Source: Methylophilaceae bacterium (lineage in GTDB: Bacteria > Pseudomonadota > Gammaproteobacteria > Burkholderiales > Methylophilaceae). Taken from it: 64,000 nucleotides of DNA. Made by a program: the position numbers and the translations under genes. This document shows positions 45,465 to 54,962 of the stretch, in pieces. Each line of letters opens with the position of its first letter. The first letter of the stretch is position 1. The notes under the pieces are model-generated. The model worked only from the letters and a program-made list of their open reading frames with translations, did no database searches and was not told the DNA's origin. The stretch lies in assembly GCA_905339275.1 (NCBI GenBank), contig CAJPFK010000001.1, positions 372,001 to 436,000 of the forward strand. The letters run 5' to 3'.

Positions 45465-46415
45465 TTACTCCATGAACAGGGAGCTGACTGAGTCCTCGTT
45501 GCTGATACGACGTATCGTTTCTGCCAGCAATTCTGCTGCGCTTAGCTGGCGAATCTTGCTGCATGCAGCGGCATCCGGGCGCAAGGGGATGGTGTTGGTG
45601 ACAACCAACTCATCCAGTTCCGAATTGCTGATGCGTTCAACTGCCGCGCCGGACAATACCGGGTGCGTACAGTAAGCGAAGACCTTGACTGCGCCTTGTT
45701 CTTTCAGGGCGGATGCGGCCTCGCAAAGCGTGTTGGCGGTGTCGACCATGTCATCCATGATGACGCAGGTGCGCCCGGCGACATCGCCGATGATGTTCAT
45801 GACTTTGGCGACATTCGGTTTTGGGCGGCGCTTGTCGATAATCGCCAGGTCGGAATTCAGTTGCTTGGCACAGGCGCGCGCGCGTACAACGCCGCCGACG
45901 TCCGGCGAAACGACGACCAGGTTGTCGTAATTGCGTTTCCACAGGTCGCTCAACAGCAGCGGGGTTGCGTAGATGTTGTCGACCGGAATATCGAAGAAAC
46001 CCTGAATCTGGTCGGAATGCAGGTCCATGGTGAGAACGCGGTTCACGCCGACACTGGTCAGCATGTTGGCGATCACTTTTGCGGTAATGGCAACGCGGGC
46101 CGAGCGCGGACGCCTGTCCTGGCGTGAATAACCGAAATAGGGAATAGCGGCAGTGATGCGGCCGGCGGATGAGCGGCGCAGCGCATCGACCATGACCATG
46201 ACTTCCATCAGGTTGTCGTTGGTCGGCATGCAGGTCGATTGCAGGACGAACACATCCTTGCCGCGAACGTTGTCGAGCAGTTCGACCATGACTTCGCCAT
46301 CACTGAAGCGATCGACTGTTGCACGGCCGAGGCTTATACCAAGGTGGCTCACAACTTCTTCGGCAAGCTTGTGATTCGCGTTGCCAGTAAATACCATCAT
46401 GTCGCCATTGGCCAC
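45465..46415 (-). CDS. prs: Ribose-phosphate pyrophosphokinase
   Basis: 316 residues from a GTG start with AAAGGGA seven bases upstream. [17 protein letters not shown] and the PRPP-binding loop [14 protein letters not shown] are the family signatures. It makes PRPP for purine, pyrimidine, His, Trp and NAD synthesis in the cytoplasm. tRNA-Gln and its terminator lie immediately upstream on the same strand. Confidence 0.96.
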   Translation of the reverse strand: MANGDMMVFTGNANHKLAEEVVSHLGISLGRATVDRFSDGEVMVELLDNVRGKDVFVLQSTCMPTNDNLMEVMVMVDALRRSSAGRITAAIPYFGYSRQDRRPRSARVAITAKVIANMLTSVGVNRVLTMDLHSDQIQGFFDIPVDNIYATPLLLSDLWKRNYDNLVVVSPDVGGVVRARACAKQLNSDLAIIDKRRPKPNVAKVMNIIGDVAGRTCVIMDDMVDTANTLCEAASALKEQGAVKVFAYCTHPVLSGAAVERISNSELDELVVTNTIPLRPDAAACSKIRQLSAAELLAETIRRISNEDSVSSLFME

Positions 46416-46429
46416 AGTGGAATCCCTTT

Positions 46430-46465
46430 AGTCTAAAAAATAAAAGCGTGTAAGGCTACACGCTT
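46430..46465 (-). terminator. Terminator of tRNA-Gln
   Basis: On the minus strand AAGCGTGTA-gcct-TACACGCTT forms a perfect 9-bp stem followed by TTATTTTTT. It separates the tRNA from prs. Confidence 0.85.
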
Positions 46466-46471
46466 GGGTTT

Positions 46472-46548
46472 TGGCTGGGGAGGAAGGATTCGAACCTTCG
46501 CATGCCGGAATCAAAATCCGGTGCCTTAACCAGCTTGGCGACTCCCCA
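46472..46548 (-). tRNA. tRNA-Gln (TTG anticodon), CCA encoded
   Basis: Minus strand starts TGGGGAGTCGCCAAGCTGG, anticodon loop TTTTGAT, T-arm GGTTCGAATCC, 3' end CTCCCCAGCCA. The stems are complete and the discriminator base is G, normal for Gln. Confidence 0.95.
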
Positions 46549-46589
46549 ATAAATCGTTTATTACTACATTTACGCTTTTCAGCAAATTT

Positions 46590-47468
46590 TTAGCCGGCGA
46601 AGCTGTACAACGGATGCTGCTCCAAACCTGATGCCATAAAACCTGAAACCTTGACCCCGGCTATCTCTGCCGGCCGGATGCCAAAAACAGACTTTGCTTC
46701 AGCTTGTGTCCCGAATTCAGCGAAAACCGAAGCACCAGATCCGCTCATCCGTGCCTTGCCGTGCTGGTTCAACCAGTCCATACACCGCACTACAGCAGGA
46801 TACTGCTTGCCGACTACAGGTTCGAGATCGTTGTGAAACAAGCTACCAGAAGACTCGCCTCTGGAAAAGGCCGCTATTGTCGTGGGAATCGTGTTTCTTG
46901 TCAATTCATTACTTGCAAAAACCTGTGCGGTGGATACATGAACCGCAGGGGTCAGGACGACATAATGCCTTGGTTCCAGCCGGATAGCTTGCAATTTATC
47001 GCCGATGCCTTCCGCCCATGCGTTCTGCCCGAAAATGAATACCGGCACGTCCGCACCCAGCCTTACCCCAAGATTTTGCAATTCGATTCGTGACAGTCCC
47101 GTTTCCCACAAGCGGTTCAAGGCCAGCAGCACGGTGGCCGCATCCGAACTGCCGCCGCCCAGTCCGCCGCCCATCGGGATATGTTTTTCGATACCGATCT
47201 CCGCGCCCAGACTGCAACCCGTGGTCTGTTGCAAGAGCCTGGCAGCCTTGATGCAAAGGTCGTCTGCTTCGGGGATTTGATCGTTGCCATGGATGCGGCG
47301 GATGCTGCCATCGTCCGTGGGCCTGATGAATATGGTGTCGTTGAAGTCGAGCAGCCGGAACACGCTTTGCAGCAGGTGGTAGCCGTCAGGACGCCGTCCC
47401 GTGATATGCAGGAAGAGGTTGACCTTGGCTGGTGCAGGAAATGCGTGGAACCCGGGAAAGTCTTGCAC
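46590..47468 (-). CDS. ispE: 4-diphosphocytidyl-2-C-methyl-D-erythritol kinase
   Basis: 292 residues of the GHMP kinase fold: [20 protein letters not shown] at the start, the ATP-binding loop [17 protein letters not shown], and [12 protein letters not shown] near the end. It phosphorylates the CDP-ME intermediate of the non-mevalonate isoprenoid pathway. It starts eight bases after lolB in the same direction, a standard gram-negative arrangement, and is followed by tRNA-Gln. Confidence 0.96.
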   Translation of the reverse strand: MQDFPGFHAFPAPAKVNLFLHITGRRPDGYHLLQSVFRLLDFNDTIFIRPTDDGSIRRIHGNDQIPEADDLCIKAARLLQQTTGCSLGAEIGIEKHIPMGGGLGGGSSDAATVLLALNRLWETGLSRIELQNLGVRLGADVPVFIFGQNAWAEGIGDKLQAIRLEPRHYVVLTPAVHVSTAQVFASNELTRNTIPTTIAAFSRGESSGSLFHNDLEPVVGKQYPAVVRCMDWLNQHGKARMSGSGASVFAEFGTQAEAKSVFGIRPAEIAGVKVSGFMASGLEQHPLYSFAG

Positions 47469-47476
47469 GGTGCCTG

Positions 47477-48160
47477 TTATTCTGCCTGATTGGCGTGTCG
47501 GGTCTTTGTATCGGAAGCCGTTGCAGTGCCCAGCTCATCCCAACGTTCTATGATTAATTTCAAGGTGAGCTTGCTGCTGCGCAGGTTCACTTTCCTGGGC
47601 AGGTTGTAACCGCCGGCCTGCATGTATTCGGGGTATTCGATTTCCCATCCGTCCTGCTGCAGTTTAACGATCCTGCCCCACGCGTCCCATTCCATATATT
47701 CGGTAAGTTTTGCTGTCGGCCTGCCCAGCGCCCAGTCCGGCAATCCCTGGAGCGGAAGGCTCCAGCCGAGGTGCTGCTGGGTCAGTGACTGGGCATCGGA
47801 GGCCTGGAACATCTTGCCGTCATTGGTGGTGAGGGTGACCCCGTCGGCGCCGGAAATGATTTTTGCCAGCGTGCCGCCGACAGGCGACAGCATGGAGATA
47901 TCGTCAACTTCGGGGCGATGGCGCCAGCGTGTCGCACCGGATGTGCCCTTGCCTTCCGTTTGTATTCCTATGCGCCCGTGCAGGTAGAAGGTCCGGATGT
48001 TTTTCAACTGCCCAAGGTGTATCTGGTGCAGTTCTGCGGGGGTGCCGGCAGGTGCGGGAAGCGGCTGGTCCGCAACCGGTCTGGGTTGCATCAGCGAGCA
48101 GCCGGCAAGCATGGCTAACCCTGCAACGCCAGACCAGCGATAAAACACATCTGATAACAT
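47477..48160 (-). CDS. lolB: Outer-membrane lipoprotein receptor LolB
   Basis: 227 residues with a lipoprotein signal (LAMLAGC), then the LolB fold ([48 protein letters not shown]). It takes lipoproteins from LolA and inserts them into the outer membrane. The gene lies three bases after the TPR gene stop and eight before ispE. Confidence 0.93.
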   Translation of the reverse strand: MLSDVFYRWSGVAGLAMLAGCSLMQPRPVADQPLPAPAGTPAELHQIHLGQLKNIRTFYLHGRIGIQTEGKGTSGATRWRHRPEVDDISMLSPVGGTLAKIISGADGVTLTTNDGKMFQASDAQSLTQQHLGWSLPLQGLPDWALGRPTAKLTEYMEWDAWGRIVKLQQDGWEIEYPEYMQAGGYNLPRKVNLRSSKLTLKLIIERWDELGTATASDTKTRHANQAE

Positions 48161-48163
48161 CGA

Positions 48164-49867
48164 TTACCGCTGAAACCTTTTAGTGGTATTGAGCAGAACC
48201 TCATTGTCGGGATGCGTCTGCAATGCTTCTTCCCAGGTCTTGATCGCTTCGTCGTGCTTGCCTTTTTGCCACAACACTTCTCCCAGGTGTGCGGCAATTT
48301 CCGGGTCGGTCTGCGTGTTGTAGGCCTTCTGCAGGTAATCAAGCGCCTTGTCCAGGCTGCCGAGGCGGTAATGCACCCAGCCCATGCTATCCATGATGTA
48401 GTGATCGTTCGGGCTCAGCAGCAGTGCCTTTTCTATCAGGCTGTGCGCTTCTGTCAGATTGACGTTGCGGTCCGCCATCGAGTAGCCCAGGGCATTGTAG
48501 GCGGCAGCATAATCGGGCTTGATTTTGATCAGCTTGCGCAATTCGTGTTCCATTACATCCAGTTTGAGCATGCGCTCCGCGGACATTGCGTAGTCGTAAA
48601 TGATTTCAGGGGTGTTGGGCAGCGTGGAGACCGTCAATTCCAGCAGGTCGTAGGCTTCCTGGTGGCGTTTTGCCTGGTTCAGCAGGCTGGCCTGCGCCTG
48701 GTTGACCGTTGCCTGCTGTTCGCTATGCAGGCCATCCAGCTTGCGCAATGCGTCTATGCCGGCATCAGTTCCTTCAGCTCTTGCCAGCACGTAAGCAATG
48801 TTCAGCTTTGCATCCAGATAGCGTTCTCCCGGCTGTATCTTGTCGTACCACTCCAGCGCCAGCTTGTCCTTGCCCTGCTTTTCGGCGTTGTGCCCGAGAT
48901 AGAGGTATACCTGGTCCATGTCCCTGTAGTCGGTTTTCAGCGCCTGCTGGAAGTAATTCTCCGCGTCTTCGTATGCGCCTGACTGGAAAGACAGAAGGCC
49001 GACCACAACCAGGATTTCCGGATTGTCGGTCGATGTAGTTGCCAGCTTGACGAATTCCGTCCTGGCTTCATCGAAATGCTTCTGGTTGACCAGCAGGCGT
49101 GCAAAGGAGAGGCGGGTTTCGTTCGCTGCCGGATATTTTTCAAGAAAATCACGGTAAAAAGCGATCGCGCTATCGGGGGATTGCAGGAATAGAATCTGGC
49201 CGTGCAATAAGGCGCCGACTTCCCAGCCGGGGCGCAGCTTTTCGGCCAGGGCCAGTTCGCTGAGCGCGAGTTCAGGCTGTTTTGCGTCCCAGGCAGCCTG
49301 CGCTACCGCAATGTGGGCTTCCGGCAGTTCAGGGTAGGGCTGCGCGAGATCGGCCACGATGGCCAGTATGGCGTCCTTGTCGCCTTGCCTTGCAAACAGG
49401 CTGTGCAGGTACAGGAAACCGTTGGCGCGCGTGTCTTCCTTCAGCAGCAGCTTTTGCAGGTAGGGATGGCTCTCTGCAAGCCGGCCGGTACTGATGAGCA
49501 TTTGCACGGTGGTTTGTTGCGCATCGACCGATTCCGGGTCCAGTTCCGCCCAGAGTTCTACGGCCGGTACTGCGACTGCCGGGTTGTTGCCAAAGATGGC
49601 GGCCTTGGCGGCACGCTCGGCAAGCCTTGGGTCGCGGCTGGATTTTGCCAGATCAAGGAACAGATTGCTGGCCAGGCCAAGTTCACCGCGCTGGCCGGCA
49701 ACTTCGCCGACCAGGTATTTATAGAGAAAGTCGGTGGAAAGCGTGCTTTCAGGAGCGTTCTCTACAACAGGATCGTTTTCCGCATGGGCAGCCAGGCTGG
49801 CGAGGCTCAGGCTCGCAGACAGAAGGGTGAGCCTGAGTAGATGGCGGATTGGCATGGATGGAATCAT
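48164..49867 (-). CDS. Tetratricopeptide-repeat protein, exported
   Basis: 567 residues with a signal peptide (about 1-29, ending in LAAHAEN) and TPR repeats over most of the length, clearest near the C-terminus (YAAAYNALGYSMADRN, DHYIMDSMGWVHYRLGSLDK, PEIAAHLGEVLWQKG). TPR proteins at this place, upstream of lolB and ispE, are usual in betaproteobacteria and are thought to act in envelope assembly, but no exact function is known. Confidence 0.85.
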   Translation of the reverse strand: MIPSMPIRHLLRLTLLSASLSLASLAAHAENDPVVENAPESTLSTDFLYKYLVGEVAGQRGELGLASNLFLDLAKSSRDPRLAERAAKAAIFGNNPAVAVPAVELWAELDPESVDAQQTTVQMLISTGRLAESHPYLQKLLLKEDTRANGFLYLHSLFARQGDKDAILAIVADLAQPYPELPEAHIAVAQAAWDAKQPELALSELALAEKLRPGWEVGALLHGQILFLQSPDSAIAFYRDFLEKYPAANETRLSFARLLVNQKHFDEARTEFVKLATTSTDNPEILVVVGLLSFQSGAYEDAENYFQQALKTDYRDMDQVYLYLGHNAEKQGKDKLALEWYDKIQPGERYLDAKLNIAYVLARAEGTDAGIDALRKLDGLHSEQQATVNQAQASLLNQAKRHQEAYDLLELTVSTLPNTPEIIYDYAMSAERMLKLDVMEHELRKLIKIKPDYAAAYNALGYSMADRNVNLTEAHSLIEKALLLSPNDHYIMDSMGWVHYRLGSLDKALDYLQKAYNTQTDPEIAAHLGEVLWQKGKHDEAIKTWEEALQTHPDNEVLLNTTKRFQR

Positions 49868-50031
49868 TTCGTCGCTTAAGTGGTTAAAACCCGGATCATC
49901 TGGATTGCTTGTTAGTCCGTGACAGAGGTTGCAAGTTCATCCATAATGAAGTCTGACTATAGCTTTTTGAGCAAAACTTTTCCAGCTAGAACTTTTTAAT
50001 AATGACTAAACTCTAGCACTCAGAAATCGCT

Positions 50032-50061
50032 AAACGCTTGACACCCGTCAGGCGTTTTTTT
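50032..50061 (+). terminator. Hairpin with T-run before the ABC operon
   Basis: AAACGC-T-TGAC-ACCC-GTCA-G-GCGTTT followed by further Ts, a stem of 10 bp with one mismatch. It lies 60 bases upstream of the ABC ATPase ATG in an otherwise gene-free gap (49868-50121), so it may be a leader attenuator or end a short transcript. Confidence 0.6.
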
Positions 50062-50121
50062 AACTTAGCAGCCTCGAAAAATTGGCAAAATCAAAATTTC
50101 CAACTGGATGTATCTAAGCAT

Positions 50122-51063
50122 ATGAGTACAGTAACCGTTGAGGCAAGCAATCTGACCCGTATTTATGGCGGCCGTCAGGCAGTCAATGATGTCAGTTTCA
50201 ATCTGAGCAAGGGTGAGGTGCTGGGGTTTCTGGGCCCCAATGGCGCGGGTAAATCGACCACCATGAAAATGATCACGGGCAATCTTGCGCCTAGTGCCGG
50301 CAGCGTCAAAATCTGCGGCATCGACATGATCGAAAATCCGAAGGAAGCGAAGGCGCTGATCGGCTATCTGCCGGAATCGCCGCCGCTTTACCGCGAACTG
50401 ACCGTTGATGAATATCTCGCTGTTGCGGCGCGTTTGCATGGCGTCAAGGGCGCGCATGTGAAAAAGTCGGTCGAGCGTGCGAAAGAACGCTGCGGTCTGA
50501 CCGAAATGAGCAAGCGCCTGATTGAAAACCTTTCCAAGGGTTACCAGCAACGTGTCGGCATCGCCCAGGCCATCATCCACAATCCTATGGTCGTCATCCT
50601 GGATGAACCCACTGTCGGCCTCGATCCGATCCAGATCCGCGACATTCGCGCACTGATCAAGGAACTGGGCGGCGAACACAGCGTGATTCTATCTACCCAT
50701 ATTCTTCCCGAAGTCGAGATCGTCTGTGACCATGTGCAGATCATCCATCTGGGGCAACTGGTGTTCAGTGGCGGTATTGAAGTGCTCAAGCAGCAACGGC
50801 GCGGCAACAAGCTGCTCATCGGGTTGACGAATCCACCACCGCATGAGGCACTGCAGGCAATAGAAGGCGTGGTTTCGGTCGAGCCGGTCAGGGAAGGTTT
50901 GCTGCGCATTCGTTATGAAGAAGGGCAGGCGCCGGCCGAGGCGATTGTCCAGGCTGCGGTCAGCAACGGCTGGGGGCTTTATCAAATCAATCCCGACCAG
51001 ACCAGCCTGGAAGACGTTTTTGTACAACTGACCTATCAAGAAGCCGCCGAACAGGCGAGCTGA
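50122..51063 (+). CDS. ABC transporter ATPase, GldA-like
   Basis: 313 residues from the ATG at 50122; an open frame extends upstream to 50038 but runs over the terminator-like hairpin. Walker A GPNGAGKST, Q-loop YLPESPPLY, signature LSKGYQQRVG, Walker B VVILDEPTVGLDP, H-loop STHIL. It is the energy subunit of an ABC-2 system with the permease and the GldG-like protein downstream. GldA/F/G systems are known in gliding bacteria, but homologues occur in many non-gliding proteobacteria with unknown substrate. Confidence 0.9.
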   Translation: MSTVTVEASNLTRIYGGRQAVNDVSFNLSKGEVLGFLGPNGAGKSTTMKMITGNLAPSAGSVKICGIDMIENPKEAKALIGYLPESPPLYRELTVDEYLAVAARLHGVKGAHVKKSVERAKERCGLTEMSKRLIENLSKGYQQRVGIAQAIIHNPMVVILDEPTVGLDPIQIRDIRALIKELGGEHSVILSTHILPEVEIVCDHVQIIHLGQLVFSGGIEVLKQQRRGNKLLIGLTNPPPHEALQAIEGVVSVEPVREGLLRIRYEEGQAPAEAIVQAAVSNGWGLYQINPDQTSLEDVFVQLTYQEAAEQAS

Positions 51064-51094
51064 TTACCCAGAGCTTCAGCAGAGGGCATTCTCC

Positions 51095-51841
51095 ATGATT
51101 TTTAATATTATTCGAAAAGAGCTGAAAAGCCTGTTTTCCTCGCCGATGGGTTGGGTGATTCTGGCTTTGCTGCAATTTGTTTTTGGCACGTTTTTCCTGA
51201 TTGGCGTCGATCAGTATTTCCTGACCATGTCCGGTGCGATGCGTCCCGAGCAGCGTGTCGGCGTGACTGCATTTGTCGGCCAGAACGTGTTCGGAATCGC
51301 TTCATTCGTCATGTTGTTCGCGGTGCCCCTGCTTTCCATGCGGCTCATCAGCGAGGAGCGGCGCCAGCAAACCCTGACTTTCCTGTTCAGCGCGCCGCTT
51401 TCCATCACGGAAATCGTTATCGGTAAATTCCTCGGCCTGGTGAGCTTCCTCACGATCGTCATCCTGCTGATGGCTGCCATGATCGCCTCCATGAACCTGT
51501 GGACCGATGTGGATTTCGGCTACATTCTTTCCAACGTGGCCGGTCTCTGGCTGCTGGTTGCGAGTTTTTCCGCGCTGGGGATTTATGTTTCCAGCCTGAC
51601 CAACCAGCCGGTGGTCGCGGGCATCATCACTTTTGTCGCGCTGTTCGCGCTGCTGATTCTGGATCACTTTTTCGCAGGCGACCCTACCAGCACCATGGCT
51701 TACCTTTCCCTGATGCGCCACTTCGAGCCGTTTTCCAGGGGCCTGGTAGATACCAGGGACCTTGCCTATTTCGTGCTCTTTATCATCACTTTCCTGACAT
51801 TGACCGTTCGTCGTCTCGATGCGGATCGCCTGCGCGGCTAA
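51095..51841 (+). CDS. ABC-2 type permease, GldF-like
   Basis: 248 residues with six hydrophobic helices (for example about 17-40, 62-82, 100-125). The amphipathic start MIFNIIRKELKSLFSSPMGW and the SEERRQQTLTFLFSAPLSI stretch are typical of ABC-2 permeases of the GldF type. It lies between its ATPase and the GldG-like gene. Confidence 0.88.
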   Translation: MIFNIIRKELKSLFSSPMGWVILALLQFVFGTFFLIGVDQYFLTMSGAMRPEQRVGVTAFVGQNVFGIASFVMLFAVPLLSMRLISEERRQQTLTFLFSAPLSITEIVIGKFLGLVSFLTIVILLMAAMIASMNLWTDVDFGYILSNVAGLWLLVASFSALGIYVSSLTNQPVVAGIITFVALFALLILDHFFAGDPTSTMAYLSLMRHFEPFSRGLVDTRDLAYFVLFIITFLTLTVRRLDADRLRG

Positions 51842-51856
51842 CTGGACCAGATTGAC

Positions 51857-53227
51857 ATGAAAACAAACCGCAAATTACGCTTTCAACTGATGATGCAGAA
51901 CAGTTTTTTTGTTTTGCTGTTCCTGATCCTGATTTTCCTGCTGGGCTTTTTGTCCCGTGAATATAACGTCTCCAGGGATATTACCCAGAGCACGCGCAAC
52001 ACCCTGACCGAGGGCAGCGTCAACGTGCTGAAGGCGATGGAGGGGCCGGTCAATATCCGGGTGTTCGTCTCGCAGGACGATCAGTATCGTAAAACCATCA
52101 ACGATTTTATTTCGCGCTATCAACGTTCCAAGCCCGACATCAAGGTGGAGTTCATCAATCCTGCAGAACAGCCGAAGCTTGCGCAGGAGGCCGGCATCAA
52201 GGCCGAAGGCGAGCTGGTTGTCGAATACCGGCAGCGTGAAGACCGTCTTGTTCCGCCATATGTCGAACAGGATATGACCAATCTGCTGGTACGCCTCTCG
52301 CGCAGCAAGGAACGCGCGGTGATGTATCTGGACGGGCATGGCGAACGCAACCTGATCGGCCTCAAGAATCACGACATCGGCGAATTCGGCACCCAGCTTG
52401 AAAAGAAGGGCTTCAAGCTCGCCAATCCCGATCTGACGCTGGTGCAATCTGTTCCAAGCAACGGCGCCATGCTGGTGATTGCCAGCCCGCAGGTGGATAT
52501 CAGTGAAATCGAGGTTGCCAAGATCAAGGATTACCTGGAAGGCGGCGGAAACCTTCTCTGGCTCCTGGATGATGAGAATCTGCGCGGGCTTGCACCGATT
52601 GCCGAGTATCTCGGTTTGCAAGTCACCCCGGGCGTGGTGATCGACCTCTCATCGTCCCAGTACGGCGCAGACCCCAAGGTCGCTTTCGCCCATCTCTATG
52701 GCGAGCATGCGATCACCAAGAACTTCATGCTGAGAACCCTGTTCCCCGAGGCGCGCATGGTGGATGCCAAGGATTCTTTCGAGTTCGGCTGGAAGGTCAG
52801 CCGCCTGGTCGAAGTTGCGCCAAACGGCTGGCTGGAAACCGGCAAGATCGATGACAAGACCAAGGTCAGTTTCGATGACAAGACCGACATTCGCGGCCCG
52901 ATCAATATTGCCGTGGCACTGGAGCGGGAATATGGCAAGAAAGGCCAGCGCGTCGTTGTCGTCGGTAACGGCAATTTCCTGGCCAATACCTTCATCGGTA
53001 ACGGCGGCAACCTCGATCTGGGTATCAATATCGTCAACTGGCTTGCCGGCGATGACGATCTGATTACCATATTGCCCAAGCCGCTGAAGGACGTGAATGT
53101 GGTGATTCCGAGCGATCCATGGAGCAGGTTCCTGACCATGCTGATCTTCTTCGGGTTCCGTCTGGTGCTGCCTATCGTACTGCTGGTAGCCGGTGTCTGG
53201 ATCTGGTGGAGGCGACGCAAGGCATGA
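51857..53227 (+). CDS. GldG-like ABC transporter accessory protein
   Basis: 456 residues: an N-terminal transmembrane helix (about 15-35), a large extracytoplasmic region (LTEGSVNVLKAMEGPVNIRVFVSQDDQYR, AVMYLDGHGERN, LLWLLDDENLRGLAP) and a C-terminal helix with a short basic tail (WIWWRRRKA). The domain is the GldG/ABC-type auxiliary family. The stop overlaps the next start by four bases, so this and the DUF4340 protein are probably made together. Confidence 0.85.
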   Translation: MKTNRKLRFQLMMQNSFFVLLFLILIFLLGFLSREYNVSRDITQSTRNTLTEGSVNVLKAMEGPVNIRVFVSQDDQYRKTINDFISRYQRSKPDIKVEFINPAEQPKLAQEAGIKAEGELVVEYRQREDRLVPPYVEQDMTNLLVRLSRSKERAVMYLDGHGERNLIGLKNHDIGEFGTQLEKKGFKLANPDLTLVQSVPSNGAMLVIASPQVDISEIEVAKIKDYLEGGGNLLWLLDDENLRGLAPIAEYLGLQVTPGVVIDLSSSQYGADPKVAFAHLYGEHAITKNFMLRTLFPEARMVDAKDSFEFGWKVSRLVEVAPNGWLETGKIDDKTKVSFDDKTDIRGPINIAVALEREYGKKGQRVVVVGNGNFLANTFIGNGGNLDLGINIVNWLAGDDDLITILPKPLKDVNVVIPSDPWSRFLTMLIFFGFRLVLPIVLLVAGVWIWWRRRKA

Positions 53228-54108
53228 TCAAGCGCTGGTTGGTAAATCTTGGTCTGCTGGTGCTGATCGGCGGCATAGTCGCGTTCCTGTATTGGCGTCC
53301 GCAACCCGAAAACGACGGGCCTGCCGTACATGAAATCTCAGCCCTGAAGCTGGCTGATTTTTCCAGGGTGAGCGTGGAGTTCCCGGCCAAGGCACCCGTG
53401 GTCTTTGAGAAAATCGATGGCTATTGGCACATCGCACAGCCATACAAAACCCGTGCTGACCAGATGTCGGTGCAGCGCATCCTGTCGATCGTCGCGGCAA
53501 CCAGCCAGGAAAAGTTTCCGGCGGATGATCTTGCGAGATTCGGCCTGGATCAACCCAAGCTCAAGGTCAGGCTGGATGATGAGGAGTTCCTTTTCGGAAC
53601 CTATAACCCGGTCAGCGGCGAGCAGTATGTCACGTACAAGGATGCCGTTTATCTTGTCGCAACCACCTACAGCGAATCCGCAGGGGTTCAGGTCGTCGAG
53701 ATGATAGACAAGAACCCATTGAAGCCGACTGAGAAGATTGCCGGATTCGATTTCTCCAGGCTGGAGCAGTGGGAAGACATCCGGTTGAATGTCGATCTGG
53801 TGGAGGGCAACTGGAAAGCCTCGACCGACAAGGCCAAGCCGGTGCAGGATGAAATGAACGAATGGCTGGAAATAACCTGGACCCAGGGTGCAGCGAAATC
53901 GGTAGAACCTTACACGCCTGATCGCAATGCGACTTACCCGTCGTTCGAAGTCAAGCTGCAAGGCGGCGGCAAAGTGCATTTCGACAAGCTGCAGGAATCC
54001 CCTGAGTTGCTGCTGGGCCGTCCGGATGAAGGCCTGATTTATCATTTTGCGCCGGATATCGGTTTTGCGATGCTTAACCCGCCGCTGCATATTCCCAAAG
54101 AGGAATAG
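53224..54108 (+). CDS. DUF4340 protein
   Basis: 294 residues: one N-terminal transmembrane helix (about 6-24) and a periplasmic part with the DUF4340 pattern (VEFPAKAPVVFEKIDGYWHIAQPYKTRADQ split over 56-86, FGLDQPKLKVRLDDEEFLFG). Start ATG overlaps the GldG-like stop by four bases. DUF4340 genes regularly follow gldG, which suggests a joint envelope complex. No function is known. Confidence 0.82.
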   Translation: MIKRWLVNLGLLVLIGGIVAFLYWRPQPENDGPAVHEISALKLADFSRVSVEFPAKAPVVFEKIDGYWHIAQPYKTRADQMSVQRILSIVAATSQEKFPADDLARFGLDQPKLKVRLDDEEFLFGTYNPVSGEQYVTYKDAVYLVATTYSESAGVQVVEMIDKNPLKPTEKIAGFDFSRLEQWEDIRLNVDLVEGNWKASTDKAKPVQDEMNEWLEITWTQGAAKSVEPYTPDRNATYPSFEVKLQGGGKVHFDKLQESPELLLGRPDEGLIYHFAPDIGFAMLNPPLHIPKEE

Positions 54109-54116
54109 CCGGCCGT

Positions 54117-54929
54117 ATGCCCGAATTACCCGAGGTTGAGACGACGCGGCGGGGCCTGGCTCCGCTGCTCAACCAGACCGTCAGTCAAGTCGTCATACGC
54201 AATCCTGCTCTACGCTGGCCGATTCCCGGCCATCTGCCGCAAACCCTCCTCAACCAGTCCTTGCTGGAACTCAGCCGTCGCGGCAAATACATTCTCGCCA
54301 GGTTTGATGCGGGCAGTTTGCTGCTCCACCTCGGCATGTCCGGACGTATCTGCCTGCTGGAAAAGGATGAAGCACCTGCCAGGCATGACCATTTTGATAT
54401 TCATTTCCGGGATGGCCATGTCATGCGCCTGCGTGATCCGCGGCGCTTCGGCGCGGTACTCTGGGCAGGCCAGGAACCAGGTGAGCATGTTTTGCTCAAG
54501 GTGCTCGGCCCGGAGCCTCTGGATGACGGTTTCACCGGCGCCTGGCTATACAGACAGCTTCGCAACAAGACGGCACCCATCAAGAATGCCATCATGGATA
54601 GCCATCTGGTCGTCGGGGTGGGGAACATCTATGCCAGCGAGTCGCTGTTCCGCTCAGGCATTCATCCCGGCACGGCGGCGAACAAGGTCAGCAAGCTGCG
54701 TTGCGAAACACTGGTGCAGGAAATCAAGGCGACGCTGAACGACGCGTTGCTGGCTGGCGGCAGCAGTCTGCGCGACTTCTTCGGGGCAGATGGCAATCCG
54801 GGGTATTTCCAGCAGGAATATTTCGTCTATGGCCGCACCGGCCAGCCTTGCAAGGTGTGCGGAACACCGATAAAGACAGTGAGACTGGGGCAGCGGTCGA
54901 CGTTCTTCTGCGCCCATTGCCAGCGCTGA
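54117..54929 (+). CDS. mutM: Formamidopyrimidine-DNA glycosylase
   Basis: 270 residues. The N-terminal PELPEVETTRRGL carries the catalytic Pro2 and Glu3; SRRGKYIL and HLGMSGR follow; the helix-two-turn-helix region is VGVGNIYASESLFRSGIHP; the C-terminal zinc finger is CKVCGTP ... CAHC. It removes oxidised purines such as 8-oxoguanine from DNA. It starts eight bases after the DUF4340 gene. Confidence 0.97.
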   Translation: MPELPEVETTRRGLAPLLNQTVSQVVIRNPALRWPIPGHLPQTLLNQSLLELSRRGKYILARFDAGSLLLHLGMSGRICLLEKDEAPARHDHFDIHFRDGHVMRLRDPRRFGAVLWAGQEPGEHVLLKVLGPEPLDDGFTGAWLYRQLRNKTAPIKNAIMDSHLVVGVGNIYASESLFRSGIHPGTAANKVSKLRCETLVQEIKATLNDALLAGGSSLRDFFGADGNPGYFQQEYFVYGRTGQPCKVCGTPIKTVRLGQRSTFFCAHCQR

Positions 54930-54962
54930 AATCGCGCCGGCAATCCTGTTCTGAGCATTGAA

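Noticed and set aside
50006-50035. CIRCE-like half (TAGCACTC) before the ABC operon
   Set aside because: The second arm GAGTGCTA is missing at the required nine-base spacing.
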